In this document: piece after piece, positions 11,362 to 23,245 of the stretch | Numbering within the stretch: the stretch's first letter is position 1 | Layout: each line of letters begins with the position of its first letter | Origin: Oegoconia quadripuncta | Lineage: Eukaryota; Arthropoda; Insecta; Lepidoptera; Autostichidae | Assembly (NCBI GenBank): GCA_949316235.1 | Contig: OX438754.1 | Coordinates: 5,131,501 to 5,195,500 of the forward strand | Reading direction: 5' to 3' | Length of the DNA: 64,000 nucleotides | Made by a program: the position numbers and the translations under genes | The notes under the pieces: generated by a model | Told to the model about the DNA's origin: nothing | Seen by the model: only the letters and a program-made list of their open reading frames with translations | Databases searched by the model: none

Positions 11362-12336
11362 CTGAAATAAAGCATAAATTAGTCATCAAGAGCTCGGAAT
11401 GACAAGAGTTTTTTTATGCGTAGGTAGGTACTTGCGATAGGACTATAATATAATATAGATTTTCCTATCGGTCTAAAGTTAAGCTTTAAAGTTAAATTAA
11501 TTTAAAAATATAATTCAATACTTTCATTTATTTTTATTATTGATGGTCTTGTAACGATACAAAAATTGCTGAATAGAAATAAATCCTTCCAAAATTCATT
11601 TTAAATATTTCGTGTTGAGTCGGTCGGATAAAGTCGGATATAGAGTTACTTACATATCAATCTCGACACTAGTCTTATCTCATAGAACTTGGAATAAATA
11701 AAAATATTCTCTTAGCTCATGTAAGATTGCACACGAATTTTACTGAATCATACAAACTTATTACTCTGCAATTTTTCAGTCACCGATTTACACTGACATA
11801 CAAATTTCTTATTTTATTCTACTATTACTTCACACATCTATCTCTCTCTACCATTTCTCTCTCTTCATTGATTGACAAACTCAGATCTATACATTAGGAC
11901 CGCTATTATGTCTTATAAACATTTATAAACATAAAAAAAGCACATAAAATTAAGAGCGTTTATCCTACACGGCATTCCATACAAACTACTAAGTCCAAAT
12001 TTATCGAAATAGAATAAACCGATTTTAATGAAACTTTAGACGTAAAAGCAGGATACATAGATCTAAAAAGTTAGTAGTAAACATATTCAAAATATCGAAT
12101 TTAAAAGAATATATTGCATTTTCCTCTTACTGTGGAAAATTTAAAATTTCTCTAATTTCAACACTCTTTTTAGAAAATGTTCTTTTTTGATCTCCGTAAT
12201 TCCTTTATGCGTATAAAGTTTTATTAGAATCGGTTTAGTCGTTTCAAACTTGGACTTGAAAATTTGTATGTGTGAGATAAACCCTCATCATAAGGTAATT
12301 ATATCAAATAAGTTCTTTTTGAAAAAAGTACAATTA

Positions 12337-12623
12337 TTAGAATGTTTTCTTGACTTGAATAGTTTGAATAACTAACGACGAATCCGTTACAGCTAACGAT
12401 GGCTCCGTTCTTGATGTTTTTTCACATTCTCGGGGTAAATGCGTGTGCATTGTATTCATTTTAATAATGACATACTCATAAGTACAAATAAAAGCTCTAC
12501 AACGTTTTGTGATGTGCGTAGAGCAACCCCATCGCCTCTGAAGACCACTTTCTTTTTGACAATAGTACGTGAATCCTTGGAAACGAAGCAAGGGTTTGCC
12601 TCTTTTAGATGTTTCAAATGTGA
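12337..12623 (-). CDS. mod(mdg4): FLYWCH terminal exon F with C-terminal extension
   Basis: Open for 94 codons; acceptor TTCCGCAG, entered with TC, then TFETSKRGKPLLRFQGF. The core is FTYYCQK...QRRWGCSTHITKRC (C-x7-C), ending HTHLPR. Sister exons H, I, J, L and M stop right after LPR or PPR. Here the stop codon is gone and the frame runs about 30 residues further (ECEKTSRTEPS... to VKKTF). The tail is rich in S, T and K with no recognised motif. First member of the tandem subfamily that spans 12.3-25.6 kb. Confidence 0.84.
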
Positions 12624-12964
12624 CTGCGGAAAAAAAAAATCTTTATTAAATGTCCTTATACTGCGGCGTCCTGTCCATTTCCACTTTAAATTACTAATCC
12701 GCCGGGCTGTCGGAATTTTATTTGTCCACGGATCTGTTTATTCCTGCTTCAGTCTCGTAGTAAAACATTGAACCTCAATCTCTCTATATCTCGTTGAGCT
12801 TTCTTTTAAGGTCCATATTCAGACTGAGTGCATGCAAGAGATGAGGCCTAAGCAGTAGTTTCCTGTACACAGCTCATCCAAGTCGAATTCGACAATCGGC
12901 CTTATTAATTGGAAACCGGGCCACATTTGTAATTATCAGGAATTGCTGAGAATGGCAGAATACG

Positions 12965-13137
12965 GTTATGTGGGACTCCCCCCCTTCCGGAAGGGATACC
13001 CACCAAAACCCCGCGGCGACCTTCCTCGACAGTAAGGAGGACCTGGGAACGCATAAGCGGCTCAAGGTCCCCCCTCGCCCCCCCCCCCCCCCCCCCCCCT
13101 CACTAGGGGAGACCCGTTCCCGGAGGGCGGCTGGCGC
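12965..13137 (-). mobile_element. Fragment of the same GC-rich LINE 3' UTR
   Basis: On the minus strand it repeats GGTTTTGGTGGGTA, a short hairpin and GGGAGTCCCACATA, as at 8655-8702. The upstream C-rich run and CCAGGTCC motif also match. The second hairpin and the poly(A) are absent, so the 3' end has been lost. Confidence 0.7.
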
Positions 13138-13204
13138 GTCTACCTAATAAGAATATATCGAAACTGTTAATAAATAAGTGAAATAGTGATTACATAATAT
13201 GGAA

Positions 13205-13525
13205 CTGAAACGAGCATAAGAATGCTCAAGGTCACCCAAAGGACAATGGAGAGCTATGCTCGGGGTCTCCCTGCGGGATAGAATCAGAAATGAGGAGAAC
13301 CAAGATGACCGATTTGGCCTGAGGAATTGCCAAACTTAAGTGGCAGTGGGCGGGGCCGTTGCTCTTAGAACCGACGGCCGTTGGTGCAGAAAGGTTCTCG
13401 AGTGGCGACGACGCACCGGAAGACGCAGCGTGGGCAGACCTCCCACGAGGTGGGCCGACGATTTGTTAAAGATCGCGAGAAGTCGCTGGATGCGGGCAGC
13501 GCAAGACGTCCAGCAGTGAAGCAAA
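13205..13525 (+). pseudogene. RTE-like LINE RT C-terminal remnant
   Basis: Frame-shifted plus-strand remains: RVTQRTMESYARGLPAG, IRNEENQDDRF, KLKWQWAG, the region encoding VLEWRRRTGR..VGRPPTRW, then DLLKIARSRWMRAAQDVQQ and a stop. This order is the C-terminal end of RTE-clade reverse transcriptases. Homologous to the minus-strand element ending at 58870. Confidence 0.75.
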
Positions 13526-13872
13526 TATGTTTATAAAGGTAGGTATCTAAAATATATGATATAACTCTTCATTTCTAAGTATTTTTTTATTCAATCTGGT
13601 CACACACAGATACAAATAAATATACATATTTTATCTTAACTTTATTCTCGCACACTTTATTTGCAAATTAGTCATTTGCAAAAAAAAATGTATATTCAAC
13701 AAGGATTGCAATTTCTTCCAAATTGTTTCCTTTACTTAAAACGAGAAATTAGACTTCTTATCTTCTAACCTTATCCTATCATGAGGTCAAATAAAAGGCG
13801 GAATGTAGAGAAGTGTGTACTCTACCTTCAAGAGCATAGCTCTTAAATTGAAGAGGGAGAGATCTTCTAACC

Positions 13873-14063
13873 TTAACGAGGCACATACTATTATGTGTGT
13901 TTGAGATTAATTTTAATTGTGACGTAAAGTATAAAAGCATTACAATATTTCTTTTATGGGGAGATGTTCTATCTCCTTTGTAGACAAGACTATCTTTGAT
14001 AGTAATATGTGAACACATGAAGGCGAAGCAAGGGCTTTACTCTCTGAGATGCTTCAAATTTTG
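13873..14063 (-). pseudogene. Decayed FLYWCH exon G
   Basis: It aligns along its whole length with exons F and H: FEASQRVKPLLRLHVFTYYYQR, a remnant of the KRW region, NAF and HT. The acceptor AG is changed to GG (minus strand ...CGCGGCAAAATTT, where exon H has ...GCAGTGAAACTT). Stops interrupt the frame after YQR and at several later points, and eight bases are inserted before the CCTCG that encodes P-R. It is dead both as an exon and as a reading frame. Confidence 0.82.
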
Positions 14064-14534
14064 CCGCGAAACAAACTGCCGGTCTCTCCCGTATATAGGT
14101 ATTGTAAAAGGCGAAGATAAGGATCATATGGAAAAGTGTTGGTTAGTAACATTATTGGTACACAGCTTCTAAAAAAACATCGATGGTCAATGCTCAGAGT
14201 ATGGTGAGTAAGGCAAATCCTCAAATGAAAATGCAGAAGAAGTTTATAAAGAAGCAGCAGTAATGCAGTTATAAGCTGTTAATGCTAAGCCAAAAAAGTT
14301 ATATTAAGCATGAGATCTACCATATAAACAAATAAATATCTTTGGACATACACAGCGTCATCTGGTGCCACACTAAGCAACTTAGGTTTGTATTAATACA
14401 AAACCTTCCTTCCTTAAGCACACCAGATGGTTGACTACACAAATACATTTTTTTTAATTCGTACAATATTTTTTCTTTCCTAAGGAAATTGTACAACAAT
14501 CATATAGATAACTCAATTCAGGATTTTTTTATTA

Positions 14535-14731
14535 CTACCGGGGCAAATGTGTGTGCTTGGTACACATTTTAATTATGACGTCCTCATAAGTATAAATATG
14601 AGCGGTACAACGTTTCCTGCTATGCGTAGAGCAACCCCATCTCTTCCGTAGGCCAATTACTTTTTGGCAGAAATATGTAAATCCCTCGAGACAAATTAAG
14701 GGCCTTCCTCTCCGGGACGTTTGAAGTTTCA
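14535..14731 (-). CDS. mod(mdg4): FLYWCH terminal exon H
   Basis: Open for 64 codons after TTTGCAG, entered with TG, then KLQTSRRGRPLICLEGF. Core FTYFCQK...RKRWGCSTHSRKRC (C-x7-C), then AHIYTYEDVIIKMC and KHTHLPR plus TAG. An AATAAA lies four bases past the stop (about 14525-14531), one of the few exons with a poly(A) signal that close. Upstream in-frame residues beginning MGKTC belong to the intron. Closest to exon I. Confidence 0.88.
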
Positions 14732-15566
14732 CTGCAAAGAAAAAAAAATTGGATCCATTAGAATAGCATGTTTTTCCCACGGGTATCGTTAAAGGTGACT
14801 AATGGGATCGTTTAAACCATTGTTTGGCAATAGCGTTTTTGGTACAATCAGCAACGCAATTAAGGTTTATCACATGATGACAAACATCTATCATGTCATC
14901 ATGTGATAGGAAAATATAACAAATTCCGACAAGACCCTCCAATCAATAAGTATCATAAATATTAAGACTGCTACCTTAATTGTGTTGCCGACTGTACAAG
15001 CTCCCCAAAAAACACGATCGCCAACCTACCCAAGCCGTGGTGAATAGGCTTTCTATAGGCTGTTAATGGTAAATTATATTACAGGATAAAATAAATTAAT
15101 TTTGTTATATTTAAGCATTAGGATTTATCGCAAAAATTTAATATACACTACACTGTACAACAAAACAACACCAAATATAACATTTAGATTTATTTTAGCT
15201 CACTTTTACAATGTCAACATATCATTATCATATAATACATTATATTAATATTCATGATTTCAAAATAAAAGTAATTGTCTAGACATAAAAATAACTAAAA
15301 ACAATAGCTTATAAATGGCCAAATGAATTGTAATAACAACAAATTCACAAATTAAAAGGAAGTATATGTAACATGTATATAAAATATGTCAAAATATTAA
15401 ATTAAAATGTCATGGTCAATAAATTCCTTAACCGAGTAATATTAATTTTCCAATAAAAGGTCTTTTAGGCGGCGTTGGTTTCGTTGTGTAAGTCTGCAGA
15501 TAGATGCACACGGAGGCTTTTAATTGCGAGTGCAGTTCGGCGCGAGACCGATTGTAAGACCCGTAT

Positions 15567-15890
15567 TAATAAACCATTCTCAAGACTGAGAACAGTCTTG
15601 TGATCGGTTTCAAGTAAACGTGTTGATTAATAAACCTAATTTGAGACCTGACAAGCACGTGCACACTCAAGCAGTACTCACTTGAGAGGTGCGCGATTTA
15701 ATAAACAAAACTCAAGACTATCATTCATTCGCCGCTGAGGCGTATACTTGAGAAGCGATCTCAGCTGAGTAAACCTCAAGATTGGTTTATAAATTAGCAC
15801 GGTGCTTGAGTTAGCGTCAACTTCTTAAGATGCATCTCGGGTGATACATTCTCAAGACTTGTATTGAGATTGGTTTATTAATACGGGCCT
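15567..15890. mobile_element. Palindromic TIR element (MITE-like)
   Basis: Left end CCCGTATTAATAAACCATTC and right end ATTGGTTTATTAATACGGG are near-perfect inverted repeats of about 27 bp, flanked by TAAG on both sides. Internally it repeats partial copies of CTCAAGACT and TAATAAAC in both orientations. Inserted in a LINE remnant. Confidence 0.78.
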
Positions 15891-16179
15891 AAGTGACCCG
15901 TGTTTCTGAGCAAGTGTCCACCCCCACCCTACGGTTGAAACTCGAAAGATTTTGCCGAACGAACATTATCATTTTGTATAAATACAATGAATATAGTGTC
16001 ATAATATTCCATTGTCTAAACAGGTTTCTACACGTGTGCCTGGGTTTGACTCTCGATACGATTCTTAGTGCTCTTTTTAGTAAAATAAATACACGGCCAG
16101 AATCCGTTGAGTCTCCCCAAAGTATAGTATCGTACGATATTAGCGAATGGAAATAGGCAAAGTAGGCCTGGCTAAGCAC
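15889..16179 (-). pseudogene. LINE RT C-terminal fragment
   Basis: YFAYFHSLISYDTILWGDS, VFILLKRALRIVSRV and LFRQWNIMTLYSLYLY form the post-RT region typical of Jockey/CR1-like insect LINEs. It is cut by the palindromic TIR element that ends at 15890. Confidence 0.8.
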
Positions 16180-16759
16180 TACTTCCGAAACAAGGGATTG
16201 GAGTTTTCCCAGTGCGTATGCTGACTACTCAGCCTATCACATAGCGAACCCAGGTGCGATTTCCAACATAGATTAGCATCCAAAATAAACCCGAGAAACT
16301 TACATTTTGTACATATTGTCATTTGGCATATGATGTTAGTGGGTTGTGGTAACATTCAAAAAGTGTGTATTAAAATCATCAGGTATTTTGACAGTTGGCA
16401 CGTTTGATCCTTGATCCGTATATTATGTTTCCGATAGTAGACCTACTTGTCGGTGCGACCTCTTCATTTAATGACACGCCAGATTTCCCTAGACGGTTTT
16501 TTTGAACTCATCAAGCGTTTGTCGACATAATATATGACTTACGATTCCGTAGGGTACTAAGTTTTTATCGAGTCCGCGTAAAATTGTATACTTTATACTT
16601 CTGAAATGGCAGAAATCTTCAAAAATTTTTAATTACCCCGACAACTCATTAGATCGCCATGGCACTTTGTCACGTTTTCTTATAATAATATGCGTTTTAT
16701 AGGAAAATGTATGTCAATATAATTTAGAAAATTTATCATTTATGTCGAGGTCGATCCGT

Positions 16760-17765
16760 TTAAAAAATTCCAGTTATAATTTGAAATGTCCAGATAAAAT
16801 GCGTAAATGGCGTCACAAGTATAAATACTATACAAAGGCATGGTACCTGAACTTCAGTAGTTAGGACATATAACTGTACAATGCGATCGCTTATCGGGGT
16901 ATTAATTGCCAACCCGGTGATTGGAATAACAATATTGAACTTCCGTATAGAAACTCCATTAAGCCAGTGCTTGCTTTCACGTACAGACTTCGCGTAAGTA
17001 GCGAAAGTACCCTCCGCGAGTCGGCAGCTGTTCGCACTGGACATGCTTCAGATCCAAGCTTAAGTTGAGGTGTTCCACGATGTCTGAGGGCCTGGTTTCC
17101 TCACTGAAGTTAAACAGGCGCAGGCTGATAACCCTCGGAGGGCGCTCGCAGGCAGCATTGCCTGCTGTTACAATTTGATGACGGTACGATGGAGCTGTCA
17201 TATGATTTCACTATGGCAGAAACGGAGGCCGATGAGTTGACTATTGCAGCTGTACCCGAGGTCGTTTTATCTTGAGATAAACCGTCCACATCCACTGCTG
17301 CTGAGGATATAGCTCAGGCAGGCGGCTGTGCCTCAATAGATCTGTTCGGGAGCAATGTGATACCCTGCGGCCCGGAGTCATTCAGTAGCGTTGACATGTA
17401 GTTAGACTGGGACCCTGATGTCTGCGTTATGTGTTTGGAAGTTTGTGATCCAAGTTGGTCCGGTCTGGAACTTGCTATCAAAAGGTACGGATTTATTTTT
17501 ATTATTACGTTTTTTATTTCTTTGACATTTAGGCGGAGACTCTTCAACTTCACGCGTTATTTTTAGTAAGTCATGAATTTTACTTAATTTGTCGTCATAA
17601 GTTTTTTATAAAACTTTGCTGGACTATATTATTATGCTGTGGTAATTTTCTAATTTTGTCTGTATTTCCGTTACTTTTCGTTCAAAATTTGAAATAACGT
17701 CCACTAACCTTTCCATGTTCGTTGACCTTATAGTTGAGGCCATTTCCTCAAATTTTCTTGTTTAA
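16760..17765 (-). pseudogene. LINE ORF1 (gag-like) remnant
   Basis: Minus-strand order: a coiled-coil-like stretch MERLVDVISNFERKVTEIQT, a basic KSLRLNVKEIKN segment, then VISLRLFNFSEETRPSDIVE, VQCEQLPTRGGYFR and finally SCRLAEG with HWLNGVSIRKFNI. Those last blocks match the nucleic-acid-binding C-terminus of lepidopteran LINE ORF1 proteins as I know them. Stops and shifts occur throughout. Likely the same original insertion as the RT piece at 15889. Confidence 0.6.
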
Positions 17766-18047
17766 ATAAGAAATTTGTAAGATGGCATTAGTTTATTAAT
17801 GACGCGAATAAAAATTTCACTTTAAAATTAAATAAATTCAATAGATATTGACAACAGTTTAAATTACGCTGTTTACGCAGGCAGCGCCACCTCGCGTATT
17901 TTTTTTCCTGGGAAATGCGTTAAACATCAGTCCTGTGCTTTAAAGGGACCAACCATTTAAAACAAATGTAAATTGTTCTAAGGATTTCCTCTCTAACATT
18001 TTCATTATCGACAAAATGAGATAATACTAGCCTGAATATTTTGATCC

Positions 18048-18244
18048 TTATCGCGGTGGATGTGTGTGCTTGGTCCTCATTTTAATTATAGAGTCCTCAT
18101 AAGTATAAACATGAGCGGTACAATGCTTCCTATTATGCGTAGAGCAACCCCATCTCTTCCGTAGACCAGTAACTTTTTGGCAGTAGTAAGTGAATCCGTA
18201 GAGACGAAGCAAGAGTTTCCCTTTTTTTGATTTTTCAAATGTCG
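18048..18244 (-). CDS. mod(mdg4): FLYWCH terminal exon I
   Basis: Open for 64 codons after GTTCACAG, entered with CG, then TFEKSKKGKLLLRLYGF. Core FTYYCQK...RKRWGCSTHNRKHC, with AHVYTYEDSIIKM and end KHTHPPR. It shares the QKVxGLRKRWGCSTH block with H; the two probably separated by a recent tandem duplication. Flanked upstream by a possible solo LTR and downstream by a broken LINE ORF1. Confidence 0.88.
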
Positions 18245-18309
18245 CTGTGAACAACAATTTACCATATTTATTCATTCTAAACTACAAGTCAATGTTGCCC
18301 TAAATCTTC

Positions 18310-18700
18310 TAGTCTAGTGAAGATGTAACGCTGTTGCTTACAATGCTATAAATAGGAGAGCTTTTGCGTCGCAACCCAGACCGAATTCTGCGTCTGAACC
18401 GAATGCGGGAAACTGTTATTGTGTGTACGCAAGAAAACAAAACGATTTGTGTACATTCCTTTGTTAATTTTCCATTATTAATTTGGTTCGAGACAAAAGC
18501 TCGAAGCGGAGATATCAATACCATCATCATATCTACTTCTTAAAATACAAGAGCAATCTTAGTTTAAGGAGCAGTGCCCATTAATTGTGCTTAAGTGTAT
18601 TTGTTATGTACCTTCTTATTCGTTAATTCGCTGCTTGTAACTTAGCGTAAGTTTGAGTTAATAAACTTTATTTTATTTATTTATTATTCTTTATTTATAT
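18310..18700 (+). repeat. Possible solo LTR
   Basis: Contains a TATA box (GCTATAAATAGGAGAGC, about 18341), then a GC-richer leader, and at its end TTAATAAACTTTATTTTATT (poly(A) region). A TATA-to-poly(A) arrangement of about 350 bp with no ORF is LTR-like. I could not fix the boundaries or a target duplication, and no internal retroelement genes adjoin it. Confidence 0.35.
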
Positions 18701-19592
18701 CAGCCAGGGATGTCGATTGCTGAACGTAGATATCCCACACAAATTTCAATTGCGACGGGTTTGAAGAGACCTTCCTGATATACGGATGGACATACGGAAC
18801 TCAAAGCTTAACTGTTGGACTATTGTACGTAGATTACAAGCGCTCTTACTAAATCGTAAAGATACGACCGAACTATTGAGTCATGTACGTCACGATGCGT
18901 TCAAAACTTTGTATTGTTCTTATACCGTAATCGTGCCACAGAACTCAACAATGCGGTCATATCTTGAGAGCGTAAGACCTAAAGAACCGAAGTGTTGTCG
19001 AATTTCAAACTTAGAATCATAATGCTACAGAGTAATGGACATTACCCTTGTGTCTTCGAGAACCTTATAAGTTGTAACAAACAGATCGTTGATGAGGTTG
19101 AGCGTTTATTGCCTACTTTAAATGAAAAAATATCATCAATATCGTATTTTTTTATGAGAACACCTTTAAAAGTATTGCTCGAGGTTAGGGTGAAACGATC
19201 CAATTGTGATAATTTGCAATTTGTCGAATATTAGCATTAATTAGGTAGGGTAATCTTGCTATGTAAAGACTCACTAGGGACGAGACTTACGCGTCTAGCA
19301 GTTGATTTTGATTTGAGTATTCGTTAAAAGAAAAATAATAATCATCATCATCATATGCTCTGGTCCCACTTTATTTGGGGTCGACGCAGTACGTCTTTTT
19401 CTTCCAATCTCCTCATTCAGCCGTTAAAAGAAAAATATTTAGGAAAAAATAATTTAATTTATAAACGGTACAACGCACTCTATTAAATCAAAAGAGACTT
19501 AATTTCAAGGCATTTCTTAGGACATGCAATATAATCACAACTATTCATTTACCGAAAAAGTGGTGTTAAAGAGATTTAGGACCTCTTAATTC

Positions 19593-19789
19593 CTATCGTG
19601 GTAAATGTGTATGTTTAGTATTCATTTTGATAATATCGTCCATATAAGTATAAATAAAAGCATTACAATGTTTCCCATGATGCGTAGAACAGCCCCATCT
19701 CTTCTTTAGGCCAGTATTTCTTTGACAGTAATATTTGAATCCATGAAATCGAAGCAAGGGTTTCCCTTTAACAGACCGTTCTATAATCG
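19593..19789 (-). CDS. mod(mdg4): FLYWCH terminal exon J
   Basis: Open for 64 codons. The acceptor is TTTTCGTAG, one of two non-CAG acceptors in the array (the other is exon P), entered with CG, then IIERSVKGKPLLRFHGF. Core FKYYCQR...KKRWGCSTHHGKHC (C-x7-C), with AFIYTYMDDIIKMN and KHTHLPR. The usual KKG or RRG turn is VKG here. All zinc ligands are intact. Confidence 0.87.
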
Positions 19790-20452
19790 CTACGAAAAGA
19801 AACAAAACAAACTTCATCAATTTATTTTCAGGATCTAGTACTGTTATATTCAGGGCATATTCCAATGTTTGTATTAAATTTTATCCAAATTCGTTCAGGT
19901 GTTATATCGAGGAACAAACAACAAACTTTCGCATTTAAATTATCTATTAGTGGAATAATTGGTGTGAATTTAGCACATTATAAAAAGTTTAAAATTAGCT
20001 TTACCTAACTAAGCTAATTCATAGCTATAGGTAATATATGATGACAATAAAAAAATGTTAAAGCTCCAGAGGATAAAAGTAAAGAACATGAATTTGTTGA
20101 ATTCCTTATTATTAATAACAGCTCCTATACAAATACAATATAATTAGTTCTTTGAAGCTAATTCATAATAATAGCTAGGCTATGATTACGCTTCAAAAAT
20201 ATATATTCTCAAGGATCATACATAGATATCGTATCAGATGATGTAGTACTCGTACAAAGTAATAAAAATTAATAGAATATTTTTTTTTATTTAAATAAAT
20301 GTTTACACCAATCATCTAGCCCCAAACTAATAATTGCATAATATTACTAATTTAAAAATAAGTAGTAGTTTTTTCTCTTTAAAAGATTTCTTCTTGGCAT
20401 GCAATCTCCTTACAATATTTTCATTACCAAAAAACTGACCAAAACGAGTCAA

Positions 20453-20775
20453 CCGCCTCCGTGGCGCAATGTAAATAACATTGGGTTTACTATTCGGAGG
20501 TCGCGGGTTAGATCCCCAGCATGGTACATGTTTAGTACTAGGTTTGGTTGGTGGTAGGGCATTTTAAATGTCCGCCTTACTAGCTACCACCATGTTATCT
20601 AAATCTGCCGCCAATCAGCAATATTAATACCTAGCATTTTGTGAGAGATAAGATAGCCAGTTCCCCAATTAGGATGGGGATTCCAGGTCAGTACGCTTCC
20701 ACCTTCGGCCTCATCTTCACTTAACATCAGGTGTGATTGAGGTTAAGTGCTAACCCGTTGTGCATAAAAAAAAAC
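20453..20775 (+). mobile_element. tRNA-derived SINE-2
   Basis: Head CCGCCTCCGTGGCGCAATGT (A-box region) and GAGGTCGCGGGTTAGATCCC (B-box region). The body contains GTTGGTGGTAGGGCATTTTA and ACCACCATGTTATCTAAATC, and ends GTGCTAACCCGTTGTGCATA plus poly(A). Full length. Confidence 0.85.
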
Positions 20776-20809
20776 TGACATTAATTATGTTCTGAATCAA
20801 ATCAAATCA

Positions 20810-21060
20810 AAAATCCTTTATTTTGTAGGTACACAGGGTACACTTAAAATAGTCAGATTTGACATTTTTTAAGCTACTGCTTGTTCAAAAGGCAATTTTC
20901 CCCTGAGAAGAACAGGCAAGAAACTCGAGAGGTTGCTCTTTTAAAAAAAAAGGTTGTTATATTACAAAATTATTAATTATTATTTTATATTATAATATTT
21001 CATCATACTCTGTTTTCCTATTTGAGTCCTCCTGTAGTCTCAACGGCTTGACCCTTTTTA
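20810..21060 (-). mobile_element. LINE 3' UTR fragment, same family as 30.5 kb
   Basis: Minus-strand copy of the UTR: ATCAAATCAAAAATCCTTTA at the tail, then CACAGGGTACACTTAAAATA and AGAAACTCGAGAGGTTGCTC. It is near-identical over about 150 bp to 30530-30690. No coding part. Confidence 0.8.
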
Positions 21061-21415
21061 ATGTGCAATGTGTCATTAGATTCCTCATCATGTTATGATA
21101 AAAAAATCAATATGACGCCCGCAAAATACGAAATATGCGGTCAGGTTTTTAGGATTTAAATAATTAACAAGTTTTTAAAGTTATTTAATTGAGAAAAAGA
21201 ATGAAAAAAATGTTTTTAACTTTTTTTTTAATAACGTAAGATTTGATACGAACTAGATGATTGGTGTGGCCGAATTATTTATTTATTATTTCTATAAAAT
21301 TTAAGGTATTCGATGACGTAGGCTTCATGACGTTTACTTACATCACTGGACCCATATTTGGATAAGTACTGAGAGCTTAATAAAAAAAAATGCATAAAAG
21401 TATTTATTTTGAATT

Positions 21416-21615
21416 TTACAATCGAGGCACATGTGTGTGTTTGTTGTTCATTTTAATAATTATATTCTCATAAGTACAAATAAAAGCGTTACACCCTTTC
21501 TTGTGGTGAGTAGAGCAACGCCATCTCTTCCTTACACTGGTATCTTTTTCACAGTAGTATCTGAACCCGTGGAGACAAAGCAACGGCTTTCCTTTCTTAG
21601 ATGTTTCCAATAATA
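21416..21615 (-). CDS. mod(mdg4): FLYWCH terminal exon K
   Basis: Open for 65 codons after TTTTCGCAG, entered with TA, then LLETSKKGKPLLCLHGF. Core FRYYCEK...RKRWRCSTHHKKGC, with AFICTYENIIIKMN and KHTHVPRL plus TAA, one residue longer than its sisters. An AATAAA occurs about ten bases past the stop. Pairs with L and M in carrying E at the CEK position and WRC instead of WGC. Confidence 0.88.
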
Positions 21616-21984
21616 CTGCGAAAATAAAGTACCTACACATTATTAAATAAATAAAATAACTATTTAAGTATTTAAAGGCCAAGAAACACAACAGCCTATT
21701 TTACATTTTGCGGACGCCATGTTAGATTTTTTACCGAGACCATAAAATGTATTCTATGACACCCCGGGTACCAAGACGAATCTAAGAATCTAACGACACC
21801 ATGCACTTCGAAATTGGTCAAGCCGTTTAGGGTACAGGATGTGCCAAAGGAACGGACATACTTACATACATACATAAAATCGAAAAACATTACCCTCCTT
21901 CCTTGGGCAGTCGGCCAAAAACCTAGTAGCGGCGATGAATTTTATGAATGTGTTCCTAACTTAACTGATTTTCATTAAACATGG

Positions 21985-22205
21985 CTGAGAGCATCATCAT
22001 CAATAACCTTACGAGCCCACACTGTTGGGGCACAATCTCCTCTCACTGGCAGAGTCCCATATGAGCCATAATACACCACGCGGGCCCAGAGCTGATTGGT
22101 GGATTTGTGTCAGACTAGTGACCACCTGACAGATAGTGTTTTTAGCCGCCTCTGTAAGCCACCTACTTGGCTTAACGACTGCCTTTCATTGTAAACAACC
22201 GGGAC
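21985..22205 (-). repeat. LINE/SINE-like 3' repeat, also at 62.98-63.13 kb
   Basis: CTCTCACTGGCAGAGTCCCA, GATTGGTGGATTTGTGTCAG and GGCTTAACGACTGCCTTTCA recur with modest divergence at 62975-63135. It starts at a CATCATCATC tail, as RTE-type 3' ends do. Confidence 0.6.
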
Positions 22206-22957
22206 CGACTATTTAACATCAATACGTACATATGTACTACGTAATGTATACGCTTTTACAATAAGGTTTAATTTAAAACAACCATTAAACGGAAACTATG
22301 TACCAAAGGCTATTATAAAATTTCTGACTATCTGGATGATAAGAATGCGTGGACATGAACCGCTCGCCATTATCCAGAATATTTTATTCTTATTTTTCTT
22401 TGTCGAATCATAAATTTTACAATTAGGTATTTCAAATTGTATTTGTATTGACTTATTTAAAAAGAGCAACCCTGCAGTTTCTTGCTCGTTCTTCTCTGGG
22501 GAGACTGCCTAGTGAATGAGCGATAATTGTATGTCATGACGATTTCAAATGTTATTCTTACAGCTTACGAAATAAAAACATTTTTGATTTTATTTTTTTT
22601 TGATTTTGTAACTCGAATACAAATTATGACTAATATTGATAGTTATTTTACGAGGAATACGGTTCAATTCACTTTTGTAAGCTATGGAAACTGATCTACT
22701 TAAGATTATGATCATAATACTTCCACCATTGAATTTAGACATACCTAATAAAAGACAAAGTAGAAGCAAAAACCATTTAATCTTAATTTTAACATGAAGA
22801 GTCGTAAATGTGTAGACCGCTCTATGTTTAGCAGTTCCATTTCTATGCTAAATATCTACTATGTACGTACGAGAATCATTTCAAATACTAAAAATAATCC
22901 ATCAATATGTGTTCCTGCGTTCAACTCATTTCAAAGGATTTCTTTCTGAACATGTCT

Positions 22958-23167
22958 TTCTACCACCATCTTATCTAAATCTGCCGCCAAGCTGCAATGT
23001 TAATAGCATTGTCGTGTTCCGGTTGTCAGAGATAAGATAGCCAGTCCCCCAAATGTGTTGGGGTTTCCGGGTCAGTACGCTTCCATCTTCGACCTCATCT
23101 TCACTTAACATCAGGTGTGATTGAGGTCAAGTACCAACCCGTTATGCATAAAAAAAAAAAAAAAATG
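22958..23167 (+). mobile_element. SINE-2, 5' truncated
   Basis: Begins at TTCTACCACCATCTTATC and runs through CTGCCGCCAAGCTGC and the conserved CAGTACGCTTCCATCTTCGA to CCGTTATGCATA and a 17-base poly(A). It lies about 80 bp past the stop of exon L. Confidence 0.85.
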
Positions 23168-23245
23168 TAGTATCGTCACCATATTTTTTTCATCTAAAAT
23201 TTAGCGATAATTTTCTGTTTCTTCCAAATTTCATCTTTCCAATTC

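Larger units (their letters stand above)
8793..14534. other. Spacers from the exon D copy to exon H
   Basis: Nothing firm in 7556-8105, 8793-9301, 9486-10180, 11362-12336 (AT-rich; phrases near 12010-12240 look like an old repeat), 12624-12964, 13526-13872 and 14064-14534. 10880-11100 is moderately GC-rich (GGGGGCGGCATACGGCCGCC) and may be a repeat fragment. Confidence 0.4.

Noticed and set aside
12439..12771. 110-codon plus-strand ORF over exon F
   Set aside because: Antisense shadow of the FLYWCH exon; same for plus ORFs over K, R and D.
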